From Metaruminococcus_A sp003150405 (GTDB lineage Bacteria > Bacillota > Clostridia > Oscillospirales > Ruminococcaceae): DNA of 64,000 bases. The stretch's first letter is position 1, and each line of letters starts with the position of its first letter. The notes under the pieces were generated by a model. It saw only the letters and a list, made by a program, of their open reading frames with translations, was not told the DNA's origin and did not search any database. The translations under genes were made by a program, and so were the position numbers. Of the stretch, positions 41,873 to 50,361 are shown one piece after another. The stretch covers positions 62,001 through 126,000 of the forward strand of contig CABUBB010000003.1 in NCBI GenBank assembly GCA_902489745.1. Direction: 5' to 3'.

Positions 41873-43279
41873 TTGGCACAGTCCGGCAATAAATTGGGTA
41901 CTGAACCCATTGGAAAGCTTCTGTTCAAATTGGCTGCACCGGCCATTTTGGCGCAGATTATCAACGCATTATACAACATTGTAGACCGCATGTATATTGG
42001 CAACATTGAAGGTATTGGCAAAATGGCCCTGACCGGGGTTGGACTGACCTTTCCCATCATCATCCTCATTGCGGCGTTCGCCATTCTGGTTGGAATGGGC
42101 GGCGCGCCGATTGCCGCCATCCGCATGGGGGAACACAACAACAAAGCCGCCGAGAAAATTATGGGTAACTGCCTGACCATGCTTGTCTTTTTCTCGCTGG
42201 TGCTGACAGTCATCTTTCTTATCTTTAAGCGTCCGCTCCTCTATATGTTTGGGGCAAGCGACAACACCATTGATTATGCGGACGACTACCTGACCATTTA
42301 TGTAAGCGGTACGCTGTTTGTTCAGCTGGCAATGGGCCTTAACTGCTTTATTACCACCCAGGGGTTTTCCACCATCGGCATGCTCAGCGTCCTCATTGGC
42401 GCGGTACTCAACATTGCGCTGGACCCGCTGTTTATTTTTGGGTTTGGAATGGGGGTACAGGGTGCGGCGATTGCGACCGTCATTTCGCAGGCCTGTTCCG
42501 CCGCTTTTGTCACTGGTTTTCTGCTCAGCCGCAAAAGCATTCTGCGGTTCCGGCTCAAAAACCTGCGGATTGACTTCAAACTCATTGGGCCGGTGCTGGC
42601 GCTCGGCCTTTCGCCTTTCATCATGCAGTCGACCGAAAGCCTGGTCAACATCACCCTTAATGCATCGCTCCAACACTATGGCGGTGACTTGTATGTTGGT
42701 GCAATGACCATTATTGGCAGCGTCATGCAGATGATCCTCATGCCGATGCAGGGGCTGACCCAGGGGGCGCAGCCCATTATCAGCTACAATTTCGGCGCCC
42801 TGCAATTTCAGCGGGTCAAGCACACCTTCCGTCTGCTGCTCACCTGCTGCCTCATTTTTTCGGTATCCATCTGTCTGTTTGTGGAGCTGTTCCCACAGCT
42901 GGTTGTGCAGATTTTCAACAGCGACCCGGAACTCATTGATGTGACCAGCGCCTGCATGCGAATTTATGCGGCCGGAATTTGGGCAATGGGGGCGCAGACC
43001 GCCTGCCAGCAATCCTTTGTAGCGATTGGCCAGGCCAAGATCTCTATTTTCCTTGCGCTGCTGCGAAAAATTATTCTGCTGATTCCGCTGGCGCTCGTTC
43101 TGCCGTTTTTCATGGGCACCACCGGCGTTTTTACTGCCGAACCGATTGCGGACATTGGTGCGGCGACCACCACCAGCATTATGTTCGCAATCTTTTTCAA
43201 GCGCTTTCTGCACCGCAAACAAGCAGAGGCCCAGGCCGCAGCCGCCGCTGAACCGGCGTCTGTTTTGCCGCAAGGCTGA
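41873..43279 (+). CDS. MATE family efflux transporter
   Basis: A 468-residue exporter with twelve predicted membrane segments. It starts at TTG 41873 (GGAG 8 nt upstream); the ATG at 41866 is in another frame. Blocks such as LGTEPIGKLLFKLAAPAILAQ, ALYNIVDRMYIGNIEG, and QGLTQGAQPIISYNFGA are typical of the clostridial MepA-like MATE branch. Substrate unknown. The C-terminal 20 residues are alanine- and glutamate-rich. It is followed after 27 nt by inorganic pyrophosphatase, so the two may be cotranscribed. Confidence 0.92.
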   Translation: MAQSGNKLGTEPIGKLLFKLAAPAILAQIINALYNIVDRMYIGNIEGIGKMALTGVGLTFPIIILIAAFAILVGMGGAPIAAIRMGEHNNKAAEKIMGNCLTMLVFFSLVLTVIFLIFKRPLLYMFGASDNTIDYADDYLTIYVSGTLFVQLAMGLNCFITTQGFSTIGMLSVLIGAVLNIALDPLFIFGFGMGVQGAAIATVISQACSAAFVTGFLLSRKSILRFRLKNLRIDFKLIGPVLALGLSPFIMQSTESLVNITLNASLQHYGGDLYVGAMTIIGSVMQMILMPMQGLTQGAQPIISYNFGALQFQRVKHTFRLLLTCCLIFSVSICLFVELFPQLVVQIFNSDPELIDVTSACMRIYAAGIWAMGAQTACQQSFVAIGQAKISIFLALLRKIILLIPLALVLPFFMGTTGVFTAEPIADIGAATTTSIMFAIFFKRFLHRKQAEAQAAAAAEPASVLPQG

Positions 43280-43306
43280 CACCAACGTGATTTTCAGGAG
43301 GAATTT

Positions 43307-43840
43307 ATGGCGAACATTTGGCATGACATCCGCCCGGAACGCATCAAATCCAACGACTTTGTCGGGGTTATTGAAATTGAAAAGGGCAGCAAAAATAAAT
43401 ACGAACTTGATAAGGAAACTGGCTGTCTGATTCTGGACCGTATTCTCTATACTTCGACCCATTATCCGGCGAACTACGGGTTTATTCCCCGCACCTTTGC
43501 CGACGATGGCGACCCGCTCGACATTCTGGTGCTCTGTTCCGAGCCAGTGGTACCACTCACACTTGTGCGGTGCTACCCCATCGGCGTTATTTCAATGATC
43601 GACGGCGGCCGCCGGGATGAAAAAATTATTGCAATCCCCTTTGGTGATCCTACCTACAACGGATACAATGACATTGACGAACTGCCCCGGCATATCTTTG
43701 ATGAAATGCGGCATTTCTTCTCGGTTTACAAATCGCTGGAGGGCAAGCAGACCGCTGTGGACGAGGTGCAGGGCCGTGAGGTCGCGGTATCCATTATTGA
43801 CGAGGCCATTCAGAATTATAAGGATAAGTACGGAAAATAA
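43307..43840 (+). CDS. ppa: Inorganic pyrophosphatase (family I)
   Basis: Hydrolyses pyrophosphate to drive biosynthetic reactions in the cytosol. The 177-residue product contains DRILYTSTHYPANYGFIPRT and the metal-binding signature DDGDPLDILV at about residues 66-75, then the conserved DPTYNGYNDIDELP. Length is normal for the soluble bacterial type. AGGAGG lies 6 nt before the ATG. A bidirectional terminator follows at 43932. Confidence 0.96.
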   Translation: MANIWHDIRPERIKSNDFVGVIEIEKGSKNKYELDKETGCLILDRILYTSTHYPANYGFIPRTFADDGDPLDILVLCSEPVVPLTLVRCYPIGVISMIDGGRRDEKIIAIPFGDPTYNGYNDIDELPRHIFDEMRHFFSVYKSLEGKQTAVDEVQGREVAVSIIDEAIQNYKDKYGK

Positions 43841-43931
43841 ATCCAAGCGGGGCGGTTTCGCAGATGGCCGCCCGTTTGGATTTGCGCGTCAGTACCGTTC
43901 TGCGTTTCACCCGCAGAACAAAATTCATCAG

Positions 43932-43963
43932 AAAAACCCCCGGCAGATCTCGCCGGGGGTTTT
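43932..43963. terminator. Bidirectional intrinsic terminator
   Basis: AAAACCCCCGGC pairs with GCCGGGGGTTTT; it ends both the ppa and SPFH transcripts, which converge. Confidence 0.88.
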
Positions 43964-43977
43964 GTAGGTATGGCTGT

Positions 43978-44805
43978 TTACTGACCGGTTACGGTACCAG
44001 CTGCCTCTTCAAGAATTTTGGAAATGTCGATCATATAGCCGCCGTCACCGCTTGCAACCGTTGGGAGCTTACCGTCCCATTTAGAAATCCATTCCATTGC
44101 AAGGGTTTTGTCGGTAATCTGCTCATTTTTCAGACGGTAAGCCTCTGCTTCTGCACGGGCCTGCTCTACCTTTTGCTCCGCCTCAACCTTGATTCGGGCC
44201 AGATCCTGCTCCGCTTTCAGCGCATTCTGCTGGGCTGTCTGTTTGGCTTCAATGGCGGCGTTGAACTCTTCGCTGAACTCAAAGCTGATGATATTAAAGA
44301 CCTCAATATCCAAGCCGTAAGGACCGAGTTTTTCTGCTAGAGCTTCTCGCATCTGATCGCCAACCGCCTGGCGTTCTGTGATGAGCTCCTCTGCGGTATA
44401 CTTTGCAGTAACCGATTTTACGCATTCCTGAATTGCAGGCGTTACGATAATGTCCTCAAAGTTGGTGCCGACGTTTTTGTAAAGGCTTGCCGAATTCTCC
44501 TTGCCAACACGGTAATTGAGCGCAATGGTACTGGAGACATTCTGCAGGTCTTTTGATGCGCTGGTGGAATCCACCTCGGTTTTCAAAACGCGGTTGTCCA
44601 TGACAACGACATTGGTAACAAACGGCACCTTAAGATGCAGTCCTTCCGGGAGGACACCCTCCTGCACCGAGCCGAGGTTGACGACAACGCCGGTATGACC
44701 AGCCGGTACCACGACCACCGAAAAGGCGCCGAGAGCCACAACCAGCACGGCAACAACAATACCGATGACGAGCGGCTTTTTCAGTTTAAAATTTCCTTTT
44801 TCCAT
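43978..44805 (-). CDS. SPFH/Band 7 (prohibitin-like) membrane protein
   Basis: A 275-residue protein with one N-terminal membrane segment (about residues 11-33), a Band 7 domain starting VVVVPAGHTGVVVNLGSVQEG, and a long coiled coil (NAAIEAKQTAQQNALKAEQD...ARAEAEAYR). It belongs to the prohibitin/stomatin superfamily that forms membrane-bound rings or scaffolds. I prefer ATG 44805 with GGAG 6 nt upstream; an in-frame ATG at 44817 is possible. A promoter at 45132-45160 would give a leader of about 320 nt. The role cannot be read from context. Confidence 0.9.
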   Translation of the reverse strand: MEKGNFKLKKPLVIGIVVAVLVVALGAFSVVVVPAGHTGVVVNLGSVQEGVLPEGLHLKVPFVTNVVVMDNRVLKTEVDSTSASKDLQNVSSTIALNYRVGKENSASLYKNVGTNFEDIIVTPAIQECVKSVTAKYTAEELITERQAVGDQMREALAEKLGPYGLDIEVFNIISFEFSEEFNAAIEAKQTAQQNALKAEQDLARIKVEAEQKVEQARAEAEAYRLKNEQITDKTLAMEWISKWDGKLPTVASGDGGYMIDISKILEEAAGTVTGQ

Positions 44806-45484
44806 TTTGTTCTCCATTCTGCCTGAAAGGCAATTTTGATTTGTTGTCTTTTGCGGAACGATGCGGTTGCGGGAATGAACAGCTGTTTTCCATGACATTC
44901 CATTCCCCGCCCGGCCGCCATGCCTCACATTCGAGGGTTTGTGACAGCGAAACTGTACGGATGCATTAAAAAGGGCAAGCTGCAGTATTCGCTCAACAGG
45001 GGGCGGCCCCACCGTTGCAGGACGACCTCGCCTTAGCGGATTCGCTCTACAGTCGGCACAAAACAGGAACAGCCCTGCCAAAAGCTGCCACCGTGTTTTT
45101 TTAACAGCGGCCTGTCTTGTTGTTTGAAGCTATTATATCATAAGGGAAAGCAAACACCAAGCCTACCCCGGGACTCTGGGGGACTTCCGGGGTCAAAAAA
45201 GCGGTGCCCCAACGAAACCTAATCTCCCGCATGCACTAAATCTCTCACTTATACTCTCTTATTCTCGTTTTCTCTCGTTTTTGATATTTTTTTGACAATT
45301 AAACACTTGAACGGCAGCGCTGTTTAAAATAATGTTACAGAGCAGTTGTTTTAAAAGAATTTTTCTTTTTTGCTTATCGCTTTCCCTTGATGCAAAACTA
45401 TGCTACAATAGGGGCGGAAAAAATTTTCTGCCGCCTGCAATAAAGCAGGACGTCCGTGCATTATTAAAGTGAAAGGGTAAAATC
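44806..45484. other. Long intergenic region between divergent genes
   Basis: Holds the 320-nt leader and the promoter of the SPFH gene, then a T/C-rich tract (45220-45300) and an extended -10-like TGCTACAAT (45402-45410) for the sigma gene. GAGCGAAT occurs twice on the minus strand in the leader (near 45040 and 44985). No coding region supported. Confidence 0.4.
45132..45160 (-). promoter_or_regulatory. Promoter of the SPFH gene (long leader)
   Basis: Minus strand TTGGTG (45155-45160), 17-bp spacer, TATAAT (45132-45137). Confidence 0.6.
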
Positions 45485-46069
45485 ATGTTGTTTTGTATGA
45501 CGTCGACGATGCAAAATGAAGTTTGCACTGCACACAAAATGCTTCCGGTGGATGATTCGCTGATGCGCCTGGTTGCCTCCGGCGACCGGGATGCGTTTGC
45601 AGAACTATACCGCCGCACCGACAGTGCAGTTTATGGATTTATCCTGTCAATTTTGAAAAACCGGCACGACGCGGAGGACGTCATGCAGGAAACCTACCTG
45701 AACATCAGCACAGGAGTGTCCGCCTACAAGGCGCAGGGAAAGCCAATGGCCTGGATTCTCACTATTGCGCGCAACCTTGCTCGGATGAAACTGCGGGAAC
45801 AAGGCCGCACCAGCCCAGCGGATTTAAACGAACTGGAAATCCCGGTGCAGCCGGACAACAGCAGCGAAGACCGCGTAGTGCTGGAGGCCGCCTTAAGACT
45901 TTTAACCGGCGAAGAACGGCAGATTGTAATGCTGCACGCCGTAGCCGGGCTTAAACACCGGGAGACGGCAGAATTGCTGGAGCTTCCGCTGTCAACGGTA
46001 CTTTCAAAATACCGGCGGGCGCTAAAGAAACTGAAATGGGGACTGGAAGAAAAGGAGGCGGAGCGATGA
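45485..46069 (+). CDS. ECF-type RNA polymerase sigma factor
   Basis: A 194-residue sigma-70 family factor. Region 2 runs DDSLMRLVASGDRDAFAELY to DAEDVMQETYLNI, and region 4 is EERQIVMLHAVAGLKHRETA ELLELPLSTVLSKYRRALKK split over residues 140-185. A 20-residue N-terminal extension precedes region 2. AAAGGG lies 7 nt before the ATG. Its stop overlaps the start of the membrane anti-sigma gene (ATGA), so the pair is cotranslated. The signal is probably extracellular, sensed by the anti-sigma factor. Confidence 0.92.
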   Translation: MLFCMTSTMQNEVCTAHKMLPVDDSLMRLVASGDRDAFAELYRRTDSAVYGFILSILKNRHDAEDVMQETYLNISTGVSAYKAQGKPMAWILTIARNLARMKLREQGRTSPADLNELEIPVQPDNSSEDRVVLEAALRLLTGEERQIVMLHAVAGLKHRETAELLELPLSTVLSKYRRALKKLKWGLEEKEAER

Positions 46070-47505
46070 AACGCAGAGAACTGGAACAGCGGCTCAGCCG
46101 TGCCGTCCGCAGCGAAACCCCAGATGTTCTGGAAAAGGTCCTGACCCTTTGCGAACCGAATGGGAGGACAAATAATATGACAGAGCAGATACAAAACCAA
46201 ACCAGGAAGCGGAAAAAATGGCCCATTGTTACAGCAATAACAGCGACTGCGGCCTGCCTTCTGCTAATAGCGGGAATTGGACTTGGAACACGGTATTTTT
46301 ACGGCGTAGACGCCACCATTGCGGTAGATGTTAACCCAAGTATTGAGCTTACCGCCAACCGACAGGAAAAGATACTGGAAGTACGAGCGTTGAACCAGGA
46401 TGCCGAACAGGTGCTGGATGGAATGGATTTAAAAGGCACCGACCTCAATGTAGCAATGAACGCTTTAATCGGCTCAATGGTCAAACACGGTTACATTGAT
46501 GCAGCAAACAATTCGGTGCTGGTCTCGGTGGAAAGCTCCAGCCCAGAACGGGAACAGCAGCTGCAAGCGGAACTGACGGCGGATATTAACAGCGTGCTTG
46601 CGCAAAACGCCATTTCCCCTGCTGTTTTGCAGCAATCTGTTTCCTCAAGCGAAGAGCTGGATGCACTGGCCGCCAAGTACAATATTTCGGCGGGGCGTGC
46701 TGCGCTGATCCAACGGATTACCGAGCTGAATCCTGTTTTGACCGCCGATCAGCTCGCCCCGCTCAGTGTGAACGATCTGTCGCTTCTTCTGCTGGCAAAA
46801 GAGCCTCAGAGCAACCTTGTCAGCAGCGGAACGGTTAGTGAAGGAAACTACATTGGCATGGAAAAAGCCCAGCAGATTGCACAGGCGCAATACCCAGGCG
46901 CCACGGTCTCCAAGCTGGAATTCGATTACGAGGGTGGACGGCCGGTCTATGAAGTGAAGCTGTTTACAGACGGTGTCAAGTATGAACTGGACATTGACGC
47001 CAAAACCGGTGAAATTCTGAAAACTGAACAGGAAAACGGAACACTGGTTACAGGGACTGTCCAAATCAGCTCTGACGATGCCAAAAACGCCGCCTTTACA
47101 CATGCCGGCGTCACAGACGCCAATCTGTTGAAACTGGATTTAGACCGGGATGACGCCGTTTATGAAGTGGAATTCACCTCAGGCAGCTATTATTACGATT
47201 ACGATATTTCGGCCCAAAACGGCAGCGTATTAAAATATGAAAAGAAGCAGATTTATACGTCTGCTGACAGCCAGCCCCAGTCCCAGCCTCAAACGCAGGG
47301 GACAGCTGCCATTTCAGCGGAACAAGCTCAGGAAATTGTGCTGGCTCAAGTTCCTGGTGCGACCATGGTCAAATTGGAACTGGAACGGGACGATGGCCGG
47401 ATGGTCTATGAAGGCGAATGCCGCAAGGGGCAAATGGAATATGAGTTCAAGCTCGACGCCCAAACCGGGGCAATCCTAGAATGGGAAGAAGATTATGACG
47501 ACTGA
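46066..47505 (+). CDS. RsgI-like anti-sigma factor with three PepSY domains
   Basis: A 479-residue membrane protein. The cytosolic N-terminus (1-50, basic) precedes one membrane segment (about 52-74). The extracytoplasmic part starts with the RsgI middle-domain motif ATIAVDVNPSIELT, a helical region to about 250, then three PepSY repeats: YIGMEKAQQIAQAQYPGATV, ISSDDAKNAAFTHAGV, and ISAEQAQEIVLAQVPGA, each ending in a DAKTG- or DAQTG-like strand. RsgI proteins usually pair with SigI; here the partner is an ECF sigma. ATGA overlap with the sigma gene. PepSY domains are thought to control proteases or bind peptides, so the sensed signal may be a peptide or wall fragment (inference). Confidence 0.88.
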   Translation: MKRRELEQRLSRAVRSETPDVLEKVLTLCEPNGRTNNMTEQIQNQTRKRKKWPIVTAITATAACLLLIAGIGLGTRYFYGVDATIAVDVNPSIELTANRQEKILEVRALNQDAEQVLDGMDLKGTDLNVAMNALIGSMVKHGYIDAANNSVLVSVESSSPEREQQLQAELTADINSVLAQNAISPAVLQQSVSSSEELDALAAKYNISAGRAALIQRITELNPVLTADQLAPLSVNDLSLLLLAKEPQSNLVSSGTVSEGNYIGMEKAQQIAQAQYPGATVSKLEFDYEGGRPVYEVKLFTDGVKYELDIDAKTGEILKTEQENGTLVTGTVQISSDDAKNAAFTHAGVTDANLLKLDLDRDDAVYEVEFTSGSYYYDYDISAQNGSVLKYEKKQIYTSADSQPQSQPQTQGTAAISAEQAQEIVLAQVPGATMVKLELERDDGRMVYEGECRKGQMEYEFKLDAQTGAILEWEEDYDD

Positions 47506-47594
47506 TCTGCAGGTTCTGCCCGTTTTACCTTAGCATTTCTTCTCTTTTATCCCGCTAGGAGGCTCCAAGCTCAGGAGAGAAAATCCAATGATCA

Positions 47595-47632
47595 AAAACA
47601 CCGAACCGCCTACTGACGGTTCGGTGTTTTTT
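47595..47632 (+). terminator. Intrinsic terminator after the sigma/anti-sigma operon
   Basis: AAAACACCGAACCG pairs with CGGTTCGGTGTTTT, then TT; about 90 nt after the stop. Confidence 0.85.
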
Positions 47633-47764
47633 CATTGATACGGAATCCAGCCTAAGCCGCCTGGAGGCCCTCCATAAAACAGAGGTATTAGAAATCCGCC
47701 GACTCTCCTCATTCCGGTTTTTTCCTTGCTATCCCTGTTTTGACGCGCCCGACACTTTAGATTC

Positions 47765-48442
47765 TCAATAACCCAGCTCTTCTCCGACGAGGATGACCTT
47801 AATGCGATCCTTTTTACGCTGCATGGAGGAAACCACATAATTGCAGCAGATGCGCTTATCCGAACGGCAGCCGGCGGCAAGGTCAAAATCCTTTCCCTCG
47901 GCACAGGACACGCATTCACCGTTGTAGCGGCAGTAGGTATCGCAGTTCAGACGAACCGCATTTTCCGGCGCCGCCTGCTTTTTCACACGGAGGATCGCTT
48001 CATCCAGATTGGCAACAATTTTGTTGTACCCCACGATCATAATCACCTGCTTTGGGCCAAAAACGATGGCGGCGACCCGATTGGAATTGCCATCAACATT
48101 GAAAAGCTCACCGTTTTCGGTAACGGCGTTGGATGAGCAGATGTAAGCGTCCGCTGAAAAGGCCTTGCGGTAAATGTCGTCAATTTCCTCCTGGGTGATA
48201 CCGGGACGATTGCGATCCAAAAAATGATATTTTCCACTCTCAAGCAGAGCGGCAATACCGCTTTCGTACATGGTCATGGTGCCGCCCGCAGTGACAGTAT
48301 CCCCTTCCTGTAGGAGAGATTCCACAATTTGGACCGCTTCTGCCTTATCCCGGGCGTAAAAGGGTTTCATATTGTTCTGTTCAAGGTGTTTCATCGTTTT
48401 TTGGATGCGGAGCTCCATTACAGTGTGCTGATGTTGATCCAT
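47765..48442 (-). CDS. LUD domain protein (lactate utilization LutC-like)
   Basis: A 225-residue LUD-domain protein of the clostridial stand-alone kind. Visible are TVTAGGTMTMYESGIAALL, YICSSNAVTENGELFNVDG and FGPKQVIMIVGYNKIVANLD. The C-terminal part has several cysteines (CDTYCRYNGECVSC, CRSDKRICCN), which may bind a metal or Fe-S cluster, unlike classic LutC. GGGG lies 9 nt before the ATG. Function in lactate oxidation is not certain, since lutA and lutB are absent. Confidence 0.88.
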   Translation of the reverse strand: MDQHQHTVMELRIQKTMKHLEQNNMKPFYARDKAEAVQIVESLLQEGDTVTAGGTMTMYESGIAALLESGKYHFLDRNRPGITQEEIDDIYRKAFSADAYICSSNAVTENGELFNVDGNSNRVAAIVFGPKQVIMIVGYNKIVANLDEAILRVKKQAAPENAVRLNCDTYCRYNGECVSCAEGKDFDLAAGCRSDKRICCNYVVSSMQRKKDRIKVILVGEELGY

Positions 48443-48541
48443 TCTCCAGTTCCCCTTTCATTGCTGTTATTTTCAGCATAACAAATTGAGACGGAATTTG
48501 CAATCAATGTGGGATAAAAATATATGAATTCTTCCAAACCC

Positions 48542-48569
48542 TTGACTTTTTAAAAAAACGAGATATAAT
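48542..48569 (+). promoter_or_regulatory. Promoter of the perR-rbr operon
   Basis: TTGACT (48542-48547), 16-bp spacer, TATAAT (48564-48569). Confidence 0.75.
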
Positions 48570-48581
48570 TTTAAATAGTAT

Positions 48582-48603
48582 TTATTCTTAATAAAGAATT
48601 ATT
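48582..48603 (+). promoter_or_regulatory. Per/Fur-type operator
   Basis: ATTCTT-AATA-AAGAAT inverted repeat within TTATTCTTAATAAAGAATTA, between the -10 box and the ribosome site. It resembles a PerR box and fits autoregulation. Confidence 0.55.
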
Positions 48604-48614
48604 CAGGTGGTATT

Positions 48615-49055
48615 ATGCAGGAAAGAAACACTGTGCAACGCCAACTGGTTTACCGTGCCGTACAGGATCTTGCCTGTCATCCGACAGCGGAGGAAGTGTA
48701 CGGAAAGGTGGTGTCCACCCATCCGTCCATTAGCAAGGGAACGGTTTACCGCAATCTTAACAGGCTTGCAGAAACCGGTATGCTCCGGAAAATCCGGGTC
48801 CCAAACAGTGCCGACCGTTTCGATCCGGTTGTAACCGAGCATTACCATATCTTTTGCCGGGGGTGCGGCAGGTTTGACGATATTGATTATCCCTACCTGC
48901 GGGAGCTCAACGGTGAGATTGAACGGGATACCGGGTACCAGCTGGATCAGCACGACATTATTTTTAATGGCCTGTGTCCCAACTGTCGGCAAACGTCTCA
49001 AGCACCAAACGGTGTTTTGATAAATCATCATGACAAAAAAGGAGAATCACAATGA
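48615..49055 (+). CDS. perR: Fur family transcriptional repressor, PerR-like
   Basis: A 146-residue metalloregulator. The winged helix shows HPTAEEVYGKVVSTHPSISK and GTVYRNLNRLAETGML, and the C-terminal dimer domain has TEHYHIFCRGCGRFDDID plus a second CPNC pair for structural zinc. The PerR assignment rests on the HYH/D-rich regulatory site and on the downstream rubrerythrin gene, whose start overlaps the stop (ATGA). AGGTGG precedes the ATG. It probably represses its own operon until peroxide oxidises the iron-bound form. Confidence 0.9.
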   Translation: MQERNTVQRQLVYRAVQDLACHPTAEEVYGKVVSTHPSISKGTVYRNLNRLAETGMLRKIRVPNSADRFDPVVTEHYHIFCRGCGRFDDIDYPYLRELNGEIERDTGYQLDQHDIIFNGLCPNCRQTSQAPNGVLINHHDKKGESQ

Positions 49056-49594
49056 GCGAGAGATTAAAAGGCACCAAAACCGAAGCAAACTTGATGACCG
49101 CATTTGCCGGTGAATCCCAAGCGAGAAACAAATATACATACTACGCTTCCAAAGCAAAAAAAGACGGTTATGAGCAAATTGCAGCGCTTTTCCTTGAAAC
49201 TGCAAACAATGAAAAAGAGCATGCGAAAATTTGGTTCAAGCTGCTTCACGATGGTATTCCCGACACTGCGGCCAACCTGTTGGACGCTGCCGAAGGCGAG
49301 AATTACGAATGGACCGACATGTACGCCACCTTTGCAAAAGAGGCAAAAGAGGAAGGCTTTGACGACATTGCATTTCTGTTTGAAGGTGTAGCTAAGATTG
49401 AAAAAGAGCATGAGGAGCGTTACCGCGCTCTGCTGAAAAACGTCAAAGAAGGCCTTGTCTTCTCCAAAGACGGCGACCAGATTTGGCAGTGTTCCAACTG
49501 TGGCCATATTGTCATTGGCAAAAAGGCGCCAGAGGTTTGCCCGGTATGTGCGCATCCGCAGGCGTATTTCCAGATTCAGGCGAAAAACTATTAA
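49052..49594 (+). CDS. rbr: Rubrerythrin
   Basis: Peroxide-reducing di-iron protein of anaerobes. The 180-residue product has the ferritin-like four-helix domain with the metal motifs FAGESQARNKYTYYASKA and NNEKEHAKIWF, a second ExxH pair KIEKEHEERY, and a C-terminal rubredoxin domain with CSNCGH and CPVCAH. Length and order are normal. It is cotranslated with perR, the usual arrangement in Clostridia. Terminator at 49617-49657. Confidence 0.97.
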   Translation: MSERLKGTKTEANLMTAFAGESQARNKYTYYASKAKKDGYEQIAALFLETANNEKEHAKIWFKLLHDGIPDTAANLLDAAEGENYEWTDMYATFAKEAKEEGFDDIAFLFEGVAKIEKEHEERYRALLKNVKEGLVFSKDGDQIWQCSNCGHIVIGKKAPEVCPVCAHPQAYFQIQAKNY

Positions 49595-49616
49595 GCGAGG
49601 ATTCCCTATTTTATAA

Positions 49617-49657
49617 AAATCAGCCCTTTGGCGTATGCCAAAGGGCTGATTTTTACT
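49617..49657. terminator. Intrinsic terminator after rbr
   Basis: AAATCAGCCCTTTGGC pairs with GCCAAAGGGCTGATTT; T-rich on both strands, so it also serves the convergent zinc-ribbon gene. Confidence 0.9.
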
Positions 49658-49681
49658 GCCTTACTACGTGAATTTTGTATT

Positions 49682-49915
49682 TCATAAGTGGTCCCGTTCC
49701 GGTTCCATATAGGTCTTTCCGCCGCAGGCAGGGCACCGAAGCACCTTTCCGTTCAAGGCGTTCATGGAAAGAACCAACCGCCAGACCGCAGGTTTAAACG
49801 CCTTTCCACACAAAGGGCAGACAAAATGACATTTCTTATATAAATAAAAGTAACGTGCGGTTCCCCAAAGAATAACCACAACCAATACAAGGAACAATGT
49901 CTGTAATGCACTCAT
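49682..49915 (-). CDS. Small membrane protein with zinc ribbon
   Basis: A 77-residue protein: one N-terminal membrane segment (about 5-22), then CPLCGKAFKP and CPACGGKTYM. The two CxxC pairs make a treble-clef-like zinc ribbon. Its ATG overlaps the Fur gene stop (ATGA). Being cotranslated with a Fur-like regulator and a heavy-metal permease, a role in zinc or other metal handling is likely but not shown. Confidence 0.75.
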   Translation of the reverse strand: MSALQTLFLVLVVVILWGTARYFYLYKKCHFVCPLCGKAFKPAVWRLVLSMNALNGKVLRCPACGGKTYMEPERDHL

Positions 49916-50349
49916 TTGTACTCATCATCTTCTTGGTTCGTTTTTCCAGCGCATTTGGGGCAGAGACCGCTGATTTCAAATTGGTGGCCGGTAATTTCAT
50001 ATCCGGTATTTTTACGCAAGGTATTTTCCATCTGTTCAAAAGGGCAGCCCTCAATGGGCACACTTGCATGGCAGCGTACACAGACCAGCCGGTGGCTGTG
50101 GTGTTCCCCGTTTAACTGATAGTATATAACCCCATCCTGATGGACACTGCGCTGCAGCACCCCATGTTCACTCATGGTGCCAAGTGCGCGGTAAACCGTT
50201 GAAAGATTCGCTCGCTCTGCCGGATCCAGCGCCTCGTAAACCTGTTCGGCCGTGAGCGGGCCGTCAGCCGTGTCAAGGATGCGGAGCATTGCCCGTCGGT
50301 GCGGCGTTACCTTGAGCCCCGCTTGTTTAAATAGCCTGTCATCCACCAC
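49912..50349 (-). CDS. Fur family metalloregulator (Zur-like)
   Basis: A 145-residue Fur-type repressor. It starts at GTG 50349, with GGAGG 7 nt upstream. The helix-turn-helix has RRAMLRILDTADGPLTAEQVYEAL and NLSTVYRALGTMSEHGVL; the C-terminus has GEHHSHRLVCVRCHASVPI and a second CPKC pair. The His/Cys-rich sensor site and the flanking permease suggest zinc or a related metal; Zur is my guess, not certain. It lies 13 nt downstream of the permease start-side operon and is followed by the zinc-ribbon gene. Confidence 0.87.
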   Translation of the reverse strand: MVDDRLFKQAGLKVTPHRRAMLRILDTADGPLTAEQVYEALDPAERANLSTVYRALGTMSEHGVLQRSVHQDGVIYYQLNGEHHSHRLVCVRCHASVPIEGCPFEQMENTLRKNTGYEITGHQFEISGLCPKCAGKTNQEDDEYK

Positions 50350-50361
50350 AAAACCACCTCC

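Noticed and set aside
41969..43462. 497-codon minus frame opposite the MATE gene
   Set aside because: Asparagine/arginine/glutamine-rich translation with no recognisable domain; it spans the end of MATE and into ppa.
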